Shown here: positions 1 through 11,404 of the stretch, piece after piece
Layout: the number at the start of each line of letters is the position of its first letter
How positions within the stretch are numbered: the stretch's first letter is position 1
Assembly: GCA_023055355.1 (NCBI GenBank)
Contig: JALJCS010000004.1
Span: forward strand, 28,610,744-28,674,743
Length of the DNA: 64,000 nucleotides
Direction of reading: 5' to 3'
Source: Agelaius tricolor
Taxonomy: Eukaryota > Chordata > Aves > Passeriformes > Icteridae
Notes under the pieces: model-generated
The model's database searches: none
Told to the model about the DNA's origin: nothing
The model's input: only the letters and a program-made list of their open reading frames with translations
Made by a program: the position numbers and the translations under genes

Positions 1-467
1 CTTAGAAATTTTCTTATCTATCTGATTAGAATAGTTTCAATGAATAAGCAAGTATTATGTTGTTGAATTGGAATTTTTATTTTATTTTTTAATTGTGTGC
101 ATGTGTGTGTGTTGTAAGGATAAAATCCTAGGAAGATGAAATACATTGCTAGACCATTCATATATGCTACTTAGAATCAAAAGAAAAACTTTGATTCTTT
201 ATTACCCTCCTGAAACAGCTGATATATTTAGTTGTTGGAATCAGCACAACAGAATACCATGGTCATGTGCAAAATTAACTGAGAAACAGAAAATATGCAA
301 AATTCAGGAACAGGTTTTTAATTTTTTAATGAGTGATACTATGGAGTAGTCACAAAAAAAATATTAATTTGGAAATTTATTTATCCCTCTACTGCATTTC
401 CTAAATACTGTACACAATATACCTGTCCATTGGTTAATGCAGATTAAAACACCTTTTTTTTTTTTAG

Positions 468-587
468 CAATTGATTGAAGGAAAAAGAACTTTACAGGTG
501 GATTCTATCTGGATAGAGGACTACCAGAATGCTCCCAGTCAGCAAGGATCACTGGATCCTCTGTGTGGTTGCAATGTGAACATGTAA
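468..587 (+). CDS. Candidate terminal coding exon, protein not recognised
   Basis: A run of 12 T ends in TTAG at 464-467, a good splice-acceptor context. The following 39 codons are open in one phase only (phase 0) and end at a TAA at 585-587; the other two phases hit a stop within the first four codons. The peptide begins QLIEGKRT, contains two Trp/Tyr-rich positions (WIEDYQ near residues 15-20) and ends with a Cys-Gly-Cys-Asn pattern, so it is less biased than the Lys/Asn/Ile/Phe-rich translations of neighbouring DNA. An AATAAA lies 105 bases after the stop, which would make a very short 3' UTR. If real, this is the last exon of a + strand gene whose body lies left of the window. I do not recognise the family. 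A 39-codon open stretch after an AG is common by chance in a window this size, so this is a lead only. Confidence 0.25.
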   Translation, partial: QLIEGKRTLQVDSIWIEDYQNAPSQQGSLDPLCGCNVNM

Positions 588-692
588 TATGTTCCTCAGA
601 GAAGTGTTTGCTAATTAGGTAACCCAATCTTCATAGTTTATATAATTTTTTTTTTGTTACATTGATCATGCAGATTTTTTCATAATGATTAA

Positions 693-698
693 AATAAA
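693..698 (+). promoter_or_regulatory. Possible polyadenylation signal AATAAA
   Basis: A canonical AATAAA hexamer followed within about 12-20 bases by a G/T-rich stretch (GGGGGTTATGTGCTGTGTT), the arrangement expected of a vertebrate cleavage site. It matters only if the exon at 468-587 is real. AATAAA is frequent by chance in DNA this AT-rich. Confidence 0.2.
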
Positions 699-715
699 GG
701 GGGTTATGTGCTGTG

Positions 716-2283
716 TTAGTGAATTTATCTGAAGCACATTTCTACAAGCCTACCATGCTACAATAATCTCCCATCTGTTCTTACACTAATGAACTATGTT
801 TTTGTTGTTACTATCCTTGTTGCAGTAATAATTTCAAAGGTTTGGTCTGATGGCTTTTTATTTTTAGTCTAGTAAACACAATTCAAGATTTTAGCAAGAT
901 TAAAATGAATAGAAATTACATTATTATTTCAATGTTAATGATCGAGACTTATGAGAACTGTTCTGCAGATCTTGTTTTTCTAAAATGAATCTTTGTTTTT
1001 TCATGAGTCAGCCATTTGATTTTGAAAAAAATTAGTGACTGACAGGCTGTTTACTCACCAAGTTTTTAATGGGCTTTCTAACAAATGCAAATAAAAGTAT
1101 GAATATAGATGTATATAAGTGTGTATAGAGAACATCTAATGTTCTCTAAGATATCTAAACCTAAGGGTATTATAATGTGGATTTGTGTTGGAAAATGTAA
1201 ACTAAAGCCATCATGAAAGAGCAGTTTAAGTAGGTGTACAAAGATGGGTAAGAATCTGGATGGGTAAAATGTCTCAGGCATACTGAATAAGTAGGTATAG
1301 TGATGAAATCTGTTCTGTTTTAGATTAAACAGCTTTTTTTTCAAAATGCTGAAAGGAAAGTTTCCACTATGATTCTTATTTGTTCCAAGAGCAATGGAAG
1401 AAACTTCTACATGACCACAGGAAAAGTTTGTAAGCAAATAAATATTTTGCAACTGAATGAGGATCAGTTGAATTAGAATTTTAATTGTATGTAATTGAAT
1501 GTATTTCCACTGATGCCACTGGCAAGCTGAAAACTTGTGGTATTTGAAAGTATTTTCAGTTGTTCTGAGTAGCATAATCAAAAATTAGCCAAGAATTATG
1601 TACTCTCTGAGTGAGAGAAGTGAAATTCTATTCTATCTTGTATTCAGCACTTATTTTAGCATTTAGCCTTTAGGATGGCAGAGCAATGCTAGAAATTTTT
1701 GCTGATTCTTTTGAGCACTCACCTGGGGCAAAATGGAGGGAAAGACTATTCTGTGACCAAATTGAGAACTTAACTCTAAGAAAGAAAGTGAAATATTTCT
1801 CTCTGTTTTTAAATATTTTAAAGATTGCAGGGGGAATTATTTGGAGAAAGGAGTCAGGACTTCCATTTTGGTACCCATTCTCTGATCTGCTATTAGCACA
1901 TCACAGTTATATTGCACATATGGCTTTGTACAATTTGCAGAGCTGCCCTGAACTGAACTAATCTCAGCTGTATCACAGTCTGGGGCGTGATAACAGTACT
2001 AACATTATAGGCCTTATCCCTGTGTAAAAAGCACACAAAGTTTTTATGAAATAACAGTGTGCCTGTCCCTTGTGTACACTGAAAGTGCTTCACAGCACCA
2101 TTTATGCAAATAGGTTATACCGTTAATTTCAGTTAAAATGTTTAATTACTCTATAAAACTGATTTCAATGCAACATGCCCAGTTATTTTCAATTATAAAC
2201 CAGAAGGTTTGGAGATATCTTTGACATCATAAAGCTTTTCCTTTTGGAACAAAATTTAATGTTTTTGTTCTTGGCTTGGATGT
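716..2283. other. AT-rich noncoding DNA, no gene seen
   Basis: No repeat family, RNA gene or convincing exon was recognised. An open frame of 167 codons on the minus strand (1078-1581) has a His/Ile/Leu/Phe/Tyr-rich composition typical of translated noncoding AT-rich DNA and no domain that I recognise. Confidence 0.6.
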
Positions 2284-3150
2284 TGGGATTGAGTTCACCT
2301 GCAACAAGTTTGCGGATGACTCAAAGCTGCGGTCGGCATGCAGAAGGCAGGGATGCCATCCAGAGAGACCTTGATGGGTGTGAGAAGTGGGCCTGTTAGG
2401 ACTTCAGGAAGGGCAGCAGGGCCATGTGCTAAGTCCTTCACCTGGATCAGGGGCAACCTGAAGCTAAAGTACAGGTTGGGCTGACAATGTATCAAGAGCA
2501 GCCCTGAGGAGAAAAATCTCACTTCTGTGGGTTGAAGAGAAACTCAGCATGACCCAGCAATGTGCATCTGCCACCCAAAACGCAAATCCATCCTGGGCAG
2601 CATCAAGAACAGCATGACCGGCAGGACAAGGGAAGTGATTCTACTCTTCTCCTCTGCTCTAGGGCCCCCAGTAAAAGAAAGGTGTTGACTTGTTAGAGGT
2701 ACAGAGGATGGCTACAAAGATGATCCAAGGGTTGAAGCACCTCTTTTGTGTGAAAAGGCTGAGGGAAATGGGATTGTTTTGTCTGGGAAAGAGAAGTTTC
2801 TCTGGAGATAGTACTACATTTTTTTTTTACCTAGAATGAGCCTGCAAGAAGGCTGAAGAGGGACTTATTTTGCAAGGAGCTGTAGTGATAGGACAAGGTT
2901 AATGGCTTTAAACTGAGAGGTTATACCTTCAGAAAAGAAGAAATTCCTTACTGTAAGGATGGTGAGGCATTGGAACAAGTTGTCCAGAGGTTCCCCAGCT
3001 CTTGAAAATTTTCAAGGCCGGGATACATAGAGATTTCAGCAACCTGGTCTTGTAAATGGCATCCCTGTCCATGGCAGGGAGAAGGTTGAAACAAGATGAT
3101 TTTTAAAGCCTTCTCCAGCCCAAGCCATTCCGAGATTGTATGATTCTAAA
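2284..3150 (+). mobile_element. CR1 LINE fragment A (5'-truncated, 3' end present)
   Basis: The segment matches the last part of a CR1 non-LTR retrotransposon in sense orientation. It opens inside the reverse transcriptase domain, where 2309-2320 encodes the catalytic FADD motif, and runs through the RT thumb and the conserved C-terminal part of ORF2. The 3' tail has the usual CR1 wording (a 'CCTTCTCCAGCCCAAGCCATTC' type end) and finishes near 3126-3150 with a degenerate ATTCTATG-like terminal repeat (GATTGTATGATTCT). CR1 copies by target-primed reverse transcription and most bird copies are 5'-truncated like this one. The ORF is broken by frameshifts and stops, so the copy is dead. An 8-base T run interrupts it at about 2820. 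The 5' boundary is approximate. Confidence 0.9.
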
Positions 3151-6100
3151 GGTAACTTAGTTAATAAAGCAGACAAACAGATAATTTTTCAGGTCCAACA
3201 TCTTTTCAGGTTATGAGATAATAATTTCTGACACTTTTTTTAATGGCTCTGTGCAATTTATATAAAAGTATGCCAGTTTAATGTCTTCTTTCATAATGTG
3301 TAAATTTAAGATCTTGAATGGCTATTTTATATGATTGGAAGTTTTGTCTGCTTCAGAATCAAAAGCAGATATCTTAGCAGCTTCTGCAAACTGTACTTTA
3401 ACTTAATATCTCCCATTTAAATTCTGGTAAAAGCCATAGTTAAGCTGATATTACAATTGCCAATGCCAATGCCTCTTGATATGCCTTTTGTTTCCTATTA
3501 TAGCTTATTACTACTAATTTATAGCAGGAAATAGTCATATTAATAACACATTTTTTTCTTGAGACTATAGTTACATTGAAACTTTGGTGGTATTATAGAA
3601 ATATACAAAAACATTAAAACCAGTCTACCGGTTCTGAGGTGATGGCAGTTATGCGCATGCACTATGCATGTTGAATCCCTTTTTATTTAGTCTGTAGTCA
3701 ATACTTTGCAGCATATGAGAAAGTTGAAGTTAATCACAGCAAATGAAGTGGATTGGGGTTTGGTAAACTATCAGAATGAGAAAGCTTTTGAAAAGCAAAG
3801 GATTTCTAGGTTTGCTGCAGAGCCCCACAGCAGCTATAGATTAGGTTAAGAAAAAGAAAACAGTCACTTGAGCAGGCAGATTCAACTTTTCCCAGTTTTA
3901 GTGCTCTACATGAGCTAGACAAGCTGTATTTTGAGCTTTTTGTTTTAGAATGGGAGAGGTATACATTACTAGAGGACAAAAAACCTGCTGGAACTTTAAT
4001 TTTGTATGTTTGTTAACAAAGAACTATGTATACCAGCTGTAACTCATATAGTTTCTTACTGTCATTGATATTCAGGTGCTCACAACAAAAGTGAAATAGT
4101 CTGGAACGAATAAGACAAGACAAAACAATCACTTCGTATAAATTTATTTCACAATACATTTAATATAGTACAAGGACTTTGAGTCCACAACAGAATGTTA
4201 CTGTTCACACAGGCTGTGTAAACTTATTTTAAAATTATTTATTCAAAATATATTAACCACTTACCTTTGGATCACATTTGTGATGAGTTGCCTTGCCTGT
4301 CGGATTATAAATGAGAAAAAAATAAAAGTTTTTTAAAGTATGTTAATTAGTTGTGAATATTCATAGGGTTTTGACTAGCCATGCAAATTACATGTTGCTA
4401 TATTCTGTGATTAAATGGTGCAAGGCATTCATATGCAAGTGCAAAAATTCCCAATTCAATGTTCATGGAATTTTCACATAAAACTGAGGAAATTACCCAT
4501 CAGAAAATATTTATAATAAGGGTTATTTAGCTCCACTAGACAAATCAGGATGGCAGGTGTCATCTTCTTAAAATCAGCGAGAAACTTTTGTTTATTAATA
4601 CGAGCAATTAAATCCTTTGCAATGAAGTGCTAACCTTTTGGAAGAAAAAGGCATGCAAGTGTCATATTTATTAGAAGATGTCTTTGTCCTTTGCAGTAAA
4701 ATAATCATAATGAAATTCATTAGATTAGATAGATTGAAACATATTTAAAACCGAGTTTCTTTTTTAATCCTCTGAAATCTCTGAGTGTGCATGAAAAGAG
4801 CAAGTACAATAATAAATAATTATTTAAGAAAAAGAAAGGAAAAAATATAAGACCTTGTGTCAAAGCTTTAACAATTGTTTCCTTTTCACAGTGGAGAGAA
4901 GTCTAAAGGAACCTCCAACAATGTAATTCTTATACATCAGAGCTTCTAAAAAGCTAGTGCTGATTTTAGAATAAAAAGTCTATGCACTAGTGATCCTGGA
5001 GAATGCATATCTAGCATTGTCTTTTGTTGTTCACAAATGGAATGGTACGAAACACTTATACTGGCATACTTTTATGTAAAACAAAATCCAAATCCAGCTA
5101 TCTCAATGTCTCAATGTTTGTAGTAAAAAAAAAAGAAAAAAAAAAGAGCTTTGTGACAGTATATTTCTATCTTTTCTTGTTAATTTTTTTTATTGCTTTG
5201 ATTTCATCTCTTCAAAGAACTGAAATACTCTTAATGACTTTTTGCTTTACTCTTGTAGCTTTGAAAACAGACTGATATGGTCAAAGTTATTGACTAGGTC
5301 TTTTGTAATATGCACGAATTCTAACATTCTGGCATATATTAAGTGGAACATTTTAAAACTTTGTAAATGGATATTTTACATTTATCAGTAATTGATCTGA
5401 GTTGTCTGTGATCAACAAGGGGAAAGATTAGACAGTGTTTGTCTGTAGGTCCTAATGGAAATTTTTTTCTGAAAAATGTATAACCCCTGTGCATGTGAAA
5501 TTTAGATACTATGAATATGTTCACATTTCAATCATGGATTTTACTTACATTTAAATATAATTATTGCACTGACATGGAAATAGGATTAGAAATTTCTGTT
5601 ATTCTTTTTACTTTTGTTTTACATTTACTGTTTTAATTTATTATGGTTTTAGAAGGCATTCTTCAAAAGATGATTTTAAGGTCTTTTCTCCTTTTTCAAA
5701 ATTATCTTCTAAATTCTCTATTTGGTGCAATTTTCTGTTCTGTTTTTGCTTGCTGTAGTTAGTGAATTGTGCCATCCACTATTGTATTCAAAACAGTTCT
5801 GAAATTCCAGGATAGTACCTGGCCTTTTGTGGAACAAGGTGTTTGTTCACGATTGTTTTGTTACAGAATCAACAATGTTCAAATAATGAGAACACTGTAA
5901 AAAAAAACCAAAACAACAGCCTGTTAGAGTGGGGTGAATACAAATGGAGCACTAGATAGCATGTTTCTGATCCAGAATGTAAGGGATAGAAATCTTGCTA
6001 TCTGCTTAGAATATATGAAGTCTTCCATCACTTATAAACTGTTACATTTGTACATTTTAATATATTATCAACTTAATAGTCAAAATATTTTATCATATTT

Positions 6101-6678
6101 TTTAAAAGATTTTTGACAAAGTAAAAAAGATGAACATCAATGATCATTTTAGGATTATTTTACTTGAGAAAAAAGTAATTACACTCCTTTAAAAGAGATA
6201 AATTCTAACAAAAAGTAGTCTTAATTTTTGTGATCAGTTCTAAGTCATACTTATTCTGAGATGGTGCAGATTTATATGTAATTTTTTAATTTAGAAAAGA
6301 TGACTATTTGAAGGATGCTTAAAAGGGAATTTACCCTCCCTTTTTCTGTCTGCTTGGTTTGACTTTATCTGTTTCACTAGAACCCCATTTTTAAAGACTG
6401 TGTGCTATTCAATAGACTTATTATTATAGATTATATGGTGTACATAAAGAAAAGAAGAAGCATGTTTTACTGTGAGTGTATTGAAATCAATTTATTTTTA
6501 CACAAAAGCACAGCAGGAAACAAAAATAATAGGGCCAAAAACCACTTATTCATTTTTTCTCTAGAACTTTTTTTACAGTAAAATGATATCACAATGATTA
6601 GAGTGAAAATCAGCACATGAAACTTTGTGAGACTTCTTAACAGAGGGTGAAAACAGAAAAAAGTTCTACTTAAGGTGG
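3151..6678. other. AT-rich noncoding DNA, no gene seen
   Basis: A largely unique-looking stretch with short A-runs (for example 5128-5150, two poly-A blocks split by G) and no repeat family or exon that I can support. ORFs of 60-83 codons here are short, biased in composition and have no recognisable motif. Confidence 0.6.
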
Positions 6679-7029
6679 TGTCCTGGTTCCAGGCAAGACA
6701 GGGTTAATTTATCCAGGTGCCCCATGGGGCATGGCTAGGCCTCTGAGGTAATCCTTTACAACCTCATTCCTGAGGGCAGGAACTGGAACTCTCCCTGTGG
6801 CTGAGTAAATTCAGCTAAGGGAACTGTCAGGTATTGTCTATTGTTGAGGGGTTTCTGCATGAATAATTTATTTTTTGTACCCTCTGTCATCAGCATCCTT
6901 GCTGTTACAGTTCATTTTCTTGTCTCAGTGCTGTTTCCAGTAAGATGGTCTCATCTCTGCCCATGATCTTTGCCTCTTGTGGCTTCAATTCTCCTCTTCA
7001 TCCTGGAAAGGGAGAAGGGAAAACGACAG
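6679..7029 (+). mobile_element. Avian ERVL-like solo LTR (compact, degraded)
   Basis: The block starts TGTCCTGGTT followed by GCAAGACAGGGTTAATTT, the characteristic 5' end of an abundant class of bird ERVL-type LTRs. It ends near AAAACGACA at 7029, matching the usual ...ACGACA end. Between them are an LTR-like GC-richer U3 part and a 3' portion resembling the family (TTGCCTCTTGTGGCTTC and then a pyrimidine-rich CTCCTCTTCATCC). At about 350 bp it is shorter than typical members, suggesting an internal deletion. I see no retroviral gag, pol or env next to it, so it is a solo LTR left by recombination or a fragment. The 5-base flanks (GGTGG and GTGAT) do not form a clean target-site duplication, so the ends may be eroded. 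Confidence 0.7.
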
Positions 7030-7311
7030 TGATACCAGTCTACTGTAGTAAATAAAAGGTATAAGAATTTGTTGTGTCATTAATCCTTATACATTTGGGT
7101 TTGCATTACATTGAGAATGCACAGCATTTATAGACAAAGCCTGTGCTCTTAGAAGTTTTTTAAAAAAATTTGTTTTGTTAAAATTTCCAAACAATAAAGC
7201 AGACAAAAAACTAGTCATAAGCATGGTTTCAGTCATATGAAAGGCTAGGCATAGTGCAGTAGTTAATAGAACTTAATAACTAGTGAATAGAAGGAAATAT
7301 GGTGCAGTTAA

Positions 7312-7337
7312 TTTGTATGTTCAGTTTGTATGTTCAG
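7312..7337. repeat. 13-bp tandem duplication
   Basis: TTTGTATGTTCAG occurs twice back to back at 7312-7324 and 7325-7337 with no differences, indicating recent replication slippage. Confidence 0.9.
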
Positions 7338-7397
7338 TTCTGTGACATTGTTTGCAGTTCTACAGCAAATATAAACTAAAAATATAAACTAGATTCA

Positions 7398-7439
7398 AAT
7401 ATAATGTACTCATGTGTATCAATATAATGTACTCATGTG
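7398..7439. repeat. 19-bp direct repeat, period 23
   Basis: AATATAATGTACTCATGTG is present at 7398-7416 and again at 7421-7439 with a 4-base spacer (TATC). The copies are identical. It lies about 60 bases right of the 13-bp tandem duplication. Confidence 0.9.
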
Positions 7440-8496
7440 GATTTTTTACTTGGCAGAACACCTTTCCTCACAGTTTACACAATATTCACCATTCCTGTGG
7501 AAGGCAATTTGAAGGGCCTGGCTGATGAAGGGAAAGACATCAGAACATTTTGGAAGGAGGGAAAAGGGGTACTTAAGTGTAATAAAAATGGACACCAAAT
7601 ATTTGCAACTTACTTTTTAAGCTCTACTTTGCATAGAAGTTGTTGCTTAGAGAATATATTTGATTTTGAAGGTACTTTCCCTCTGTGTTCTACAATTTGC
7701 TGTTGCATTAAATTTTCCACCTTTTCTCAGTTCAAGACTTGTTTTGGCTACAACCACAGATGATCACAATTTAGATCAGCCAGACTGCTTGACCCACAGA
7801 AGAGCTCGTGTCCTGAGACTGGTCATAGGATTTGATTATTCTATTTTTCTTTACCACACCTTTTATTTTTTAGGCATAGTGGTGGGGCTCTTTTGTTTAG
7901 TTTTAAAAGAAATAGGACATTTTCTGAACACATGATTCTTGAATAGCAAGTGTGATATCAACCATATTTTTCAGGCAGCATTTAATCTTATTTGTCTTTA
8001 ATAATTATGTTATGATCTGTAAAATTACTGTTTAGGGGTAATTTTGCAATTTAGAAAAAGAGATACACAGTTTTCCAAGTGAGTAAACAAATTTCTGGGG
8101 GCTAGTAGCTGATGGTTGATGGATTGATCTGAGCAAAATTTACTGTATCTGCATTTTGAATATGTATTTTGGTATAGTATCAGACATATAAAATAGTACT
8201 CCTTTCTTCAGTCCAAACTTTAATATTTCAAACAAATTAATTGTTGTAAGCAAGCATTATAATCTTGTATTTCTAGGTACAGCCATAAAATAGAAACATA
8301 AGATAGATTTAAGTAACAGAATTTCAAAATCTGACAGATTTAAAAAATAATCTAAAAAAAATTAATTAGAGTGATTTTATAATGATTTTCTAATAGGTAA
8401 TTTTCTTAAGATTTTCTGTCTCATTAGACAAACTGATAATACCTGGACAATACTTACTGTTGCTTGAATATTGATCTGATTCTTCTCAGTGCTAAA

Positions 8497-8538
8497 TTTT
8501 TTTTTTCTGGGTTTTTTGGTTTTTTTTGGTTTTTTTTA
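8497..8538. repeat. T-rich low-complexity tract with GG spacers
   Basis: Runs of 6-10 T separated by GG or GGG on the + strand. It is one of several G/T-skewed tracts in the window. Confidence 0.8.
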
Positions 8539-8734
8539 TGTGGAGAATTGTGTACTGGTACCAGGTGGTCCTACCACAATTAATATTTCTTGAAAAGATT
8601 TTCAGAAGTTAAAGTGGAGAGCAGATTTACAGTGACTGGATGGCTAATTAATTAATTTATTTATTATTAATTTCTTTGTACACCATATTAAAAAATGTAA
8701 TTTTTAATCTTATCATATCATGTTCATTGAACTG

Positions 8735-10705
8735 GGCAAGGATAAGGCAGGAGGTCAGCATGGCTGAGTTGGGACCTGCTGGTCAAACAAAGAAAAAGGA
8801 GGAAACACACATTCTATTGAAGATAGGATGCATGGCTTGGGAAGAGTAGAGATGAAGCTGGGTTCTGTAGGGATGTAGTAAGGAAGGCACAGGAGAAGCT
8901 GAAGCTAAACTTGGCAAAAGATATAAAGAAAAATAGGTATGTTAACCAGGAAAGGAAGGATGAAGAAGATGAGCCCCCTGTTAAAACAATGCTGGAAACT
9001 GGAAACAACAAATGAGCAGAAAGTCCAATTTTTTGCCTCACTCTTCAATGGCAACCTCTATTTCCCCCACTTTTGAGGGGATGGACAGAAGGATGGTGAC
9101 TGGAGGAGCAAAATCCCTCCCACTGAAAGTAAAGGTCAGATTCATGACCACCTGAGGAATCTGAATGTACAGAAGTCTGTGGCACCCAATGAAATACATA
9201 CCAGAGCCCTGCAGGGACTGGCTGATGTATTTACCAAACCACTTTTCATGATATTTGAAAACTTTTGGCAGTCTGCTCATATCCCAGGTGACTGGAAAAG
9301 AGGAAACATTGTACCCATCTTCAGAAACCCTAGAAAGCAGGACCGTGGGAACTACTTACTTGTCAGCCTGGTCTCTGTGTCTGGGAGGATCAGGGAGCAG
9401 ATCCTCCTGGAAGCTGTGCTAAGGCACATGTAGGACAGGATTTGAGACAGCCAATGCAGCTGAACCAAGGCCAGGTCCTGCCTGACCAATTCAGTGGCCT
9501 TCTAAGAAAGAGTAACTTCATCAGTGGAAAAGGGAAAGGCTACAGTTGTCATTTATCTGGACTTCTGTAAAGCCTTTGACACAGTCCCCCACAACACACT
9601 TTTCTCTAAACTGGAGAGAGATGGATTTGATGAGTGAACTGTTAGATGGATAAGTGCTTGGATGTCATATCCATAGAATAGTGGTCAACACGTCAGAGTT
9701 CTAATGGACTGAAAGGTGTTGTATCTCAGGGATCCATATTAGTACCAATTTTGTTTAACATTTTCATTAAAGACATAGATTAAGGGGTTGGGTGCACCCT
9801 CAGCAAATTTGCAGATGACACCAAGCTGAGTGGTGCAGTTGTCACACCTGAAGGATGGGGTGCCATCCAGAGGGACCTGGACAAGGTTAAGAAGTGAGCC
9901 AATAAGAATCTCATGAGGTTCAACAACAAGACCAAGTTGAGTGGTGCTGCACCTGGGTCAGGACAGCCCCTGGTGCCAACACAGGCCGGGGATGAACAGA
10001 TCAGAGCAGTCCTGCTGAGAAGGGCTTGGGGTGCAGGTGGGTGAGAGGCTGGACCTGACCCAGGCTTGGGCACTCACAGCCCAGAAAGTCGAACATATCC
10101 TGCATCCAAAGCAGCGTGGGCAGCACTGCCAGGAAGGGGATTCTGCCCCTCTGCTCTGCTCTGGTGAGACCCCACCTGCAGCACTGCATCAGCTCTGGGA
10201 TCCCAAGCAGAAATAATACTTGTTAATGTTGGAACAAGCTCAGAAGAGGACCACCAAGATGGTTAGAGAGGTGAAGCACCTCTCTCCCGTAGGGGAAAAG
10301 GCTGAGAGAATTGAGATCGTTAAAGATGGAAAAGAGAAGGCTTCAGGGTAACCTAATTGCACCCTTAAAGTACCTGAAAGAATCTACAGATAAGATAGGG
10401 AGGGACTTTTTACGAGGGTTTGTAGTGAAGGGCAGGGTATGAATGGATTCAAACTGAAAGGTAGAGAGCAGATATTAGGAGGACGTTCTTTGCTGGGAGG
10501 ATGATTCTTTCCTTCCATCCTTAGACAATGGAAGAGGTTGCCCAGAGAGGTTGTGGATGCCCCATCTCTCCCTGTGGAGGGATGCACACAGGACCACAGG
10601 CTGGATAGAGCTCTGAGCAACCTGTTCTAGTGGGAGACGTCCCTGCCAGTGGCAGTGAGTTGGAAGTTAGATGATCTTTGAAATTTAGGTCAATAATTAA
10701 AATTT
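8735..10705 (+). mobile_element. CR1 LINE fragment B (longest copy, about 2 kb)
   Basis: A sense-orientation CR1 copy covering much of ORF2. It begins in the region before the reverse transcriptase, passes through RT block 1 (around 9180-9430, similar to the CR1 'ALQGLADV...IFENFW...GDWKRGNIVPIF' region), the [14 protein letters not shown] motif with its first catalytic Asp (about 9551-9595), the FADD motif (9808-9819), the thumb (ALTAQKVEHIL-like at about 10065-10105) and the C-terminal conserved block (about 10220-10560). The 3' end ('TTGGAAGTTAGATGATCTTTGAAATTTAGG') is eroded near 10700 and lacks the terminal ATTCTATG repeats. Many frameshifts and stops show an old inactive copy. It shares orientation with fragment A, 5.6 kb to the left. 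Confidence 0.92.
9179..9433 (+). pseudogene. CR1 ORF2 reverse-transcriptase remnant (N-terminal RT block)
   Basis: The longest surviving open piece of fragment B, 84 codons and closed by TAG at 9431-9433. Visible CR1 RT landmarks are an APNEIHTRALQGLADV block at the start, IFENFWQSAHIPGDWK near residues 30-43, NIVPIFRNPRK, then GNYLLVSLVSVSGRIREQILLEA, equivalent to the 'GNYRPVSL' RT motif with the Arg lost. Downstream catalytic motifs are in other frames, so no enzyme could be made. Confidence 0.88.
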
Positions 10706-11335
10706 TGTTAAATTTCATATTTAAACATCATAAAAATAGAAGCCAAATAATGAAGCCTTTTTATACTGCTACATGTTGCATATTTCACTATTTTAGTCAC
10801 CTTGCAAAATAAATGCCTGTTTTCAATGACAGGTTTGGCTATTGTGTCTCTATAGGTGATGTGAAATTTCAATTTTCTGTGCAACATATTCTATAATCTT
10901 GGTAGCAATCAAATGAAATATATTTCTAAACAGAAGGATGAAAAGATATGATGTTCAATGAGATAATGGTACACGATGCTCAGTGTTTGCCTCTGTGGTA
11001 CTATTGTATTGTTCTAGTGAACTGCATGAGATTTTAATACAAAAGATAATCATAACAGTTGGAATGATGATCCTGTGATGCCCTAGACCTCTTGCCTGCA
11101 TCAAAAATGAGAAGTTTATGTAGCTTCTGTAGATTAGAAGGTATTCAGAGTGAAGGTTACTCAGTATTTGTGCTGTTGGCAAACTTAGCATCAGAATGTT
11201 TAGCACAGTAAAAATATCCATTTATTTTTCAAGTTTGAATTGTGACTGTTTAAATGCTGCTAAAAATTCAAGGTATTTATAAGACATATTTTTTTCTGCA
11301 GCTATAAATATTTTATTTTTGTGAATTATTTGTAT

Positions 11336-11404
11336 TTATATATATATATGCTTCCTTACATATCCACAGAAGTGTGTGTGTGTATATAAGCAGCTATATA
11401 TATT
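11336..11404. repeat. Compound TA / TG dinucleotide microsatellites
   Basis: (TA)n at 11336-11349, (TG)n running into TATA at 11372-11387, and a further TATATATA at 11395-11402. All are short and imperfect. Confidence 0.75.

Larger units (their letters stand above)
7030..8734. other. AT-rich noncoding DNA with short duplications
   Basis: No gene was recognised. Contains the small direct repeats at 7312-7439 and a T/G-rich tract at 8497-8538 (listed separately). Overlapping + strand ORFs at 7437-7935 show no family motif. Confidence 0.55.

Noticed and set aside
1078..1581. Longest ORF in the window, 167 codons on the minus strand
   Set aside because: Composition is dominated by His, Ile, Leu, Phe and Tyr with an IYIYIHTFICIC tail from a T/A-rich repeat. 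No domain, no splice or promoter context, and the length is compatible with chance on an AT-rich strand.
2295..2522. 75-codon minus-strand ORF
   Set aside because: It is a shadow on the antisense strand of CR1 fragment A.
6679..7029. Possible complete endogenous retrovirus
   Set aside because: Only one LTR-like block is present. No second LTR and no gag, pol or env remnant is seen on either side.
9780..10718. Several 61-97 codon ORFs on both strands
   Set aside because: They are other-frame or antisense shadows within CR1 fragment B.
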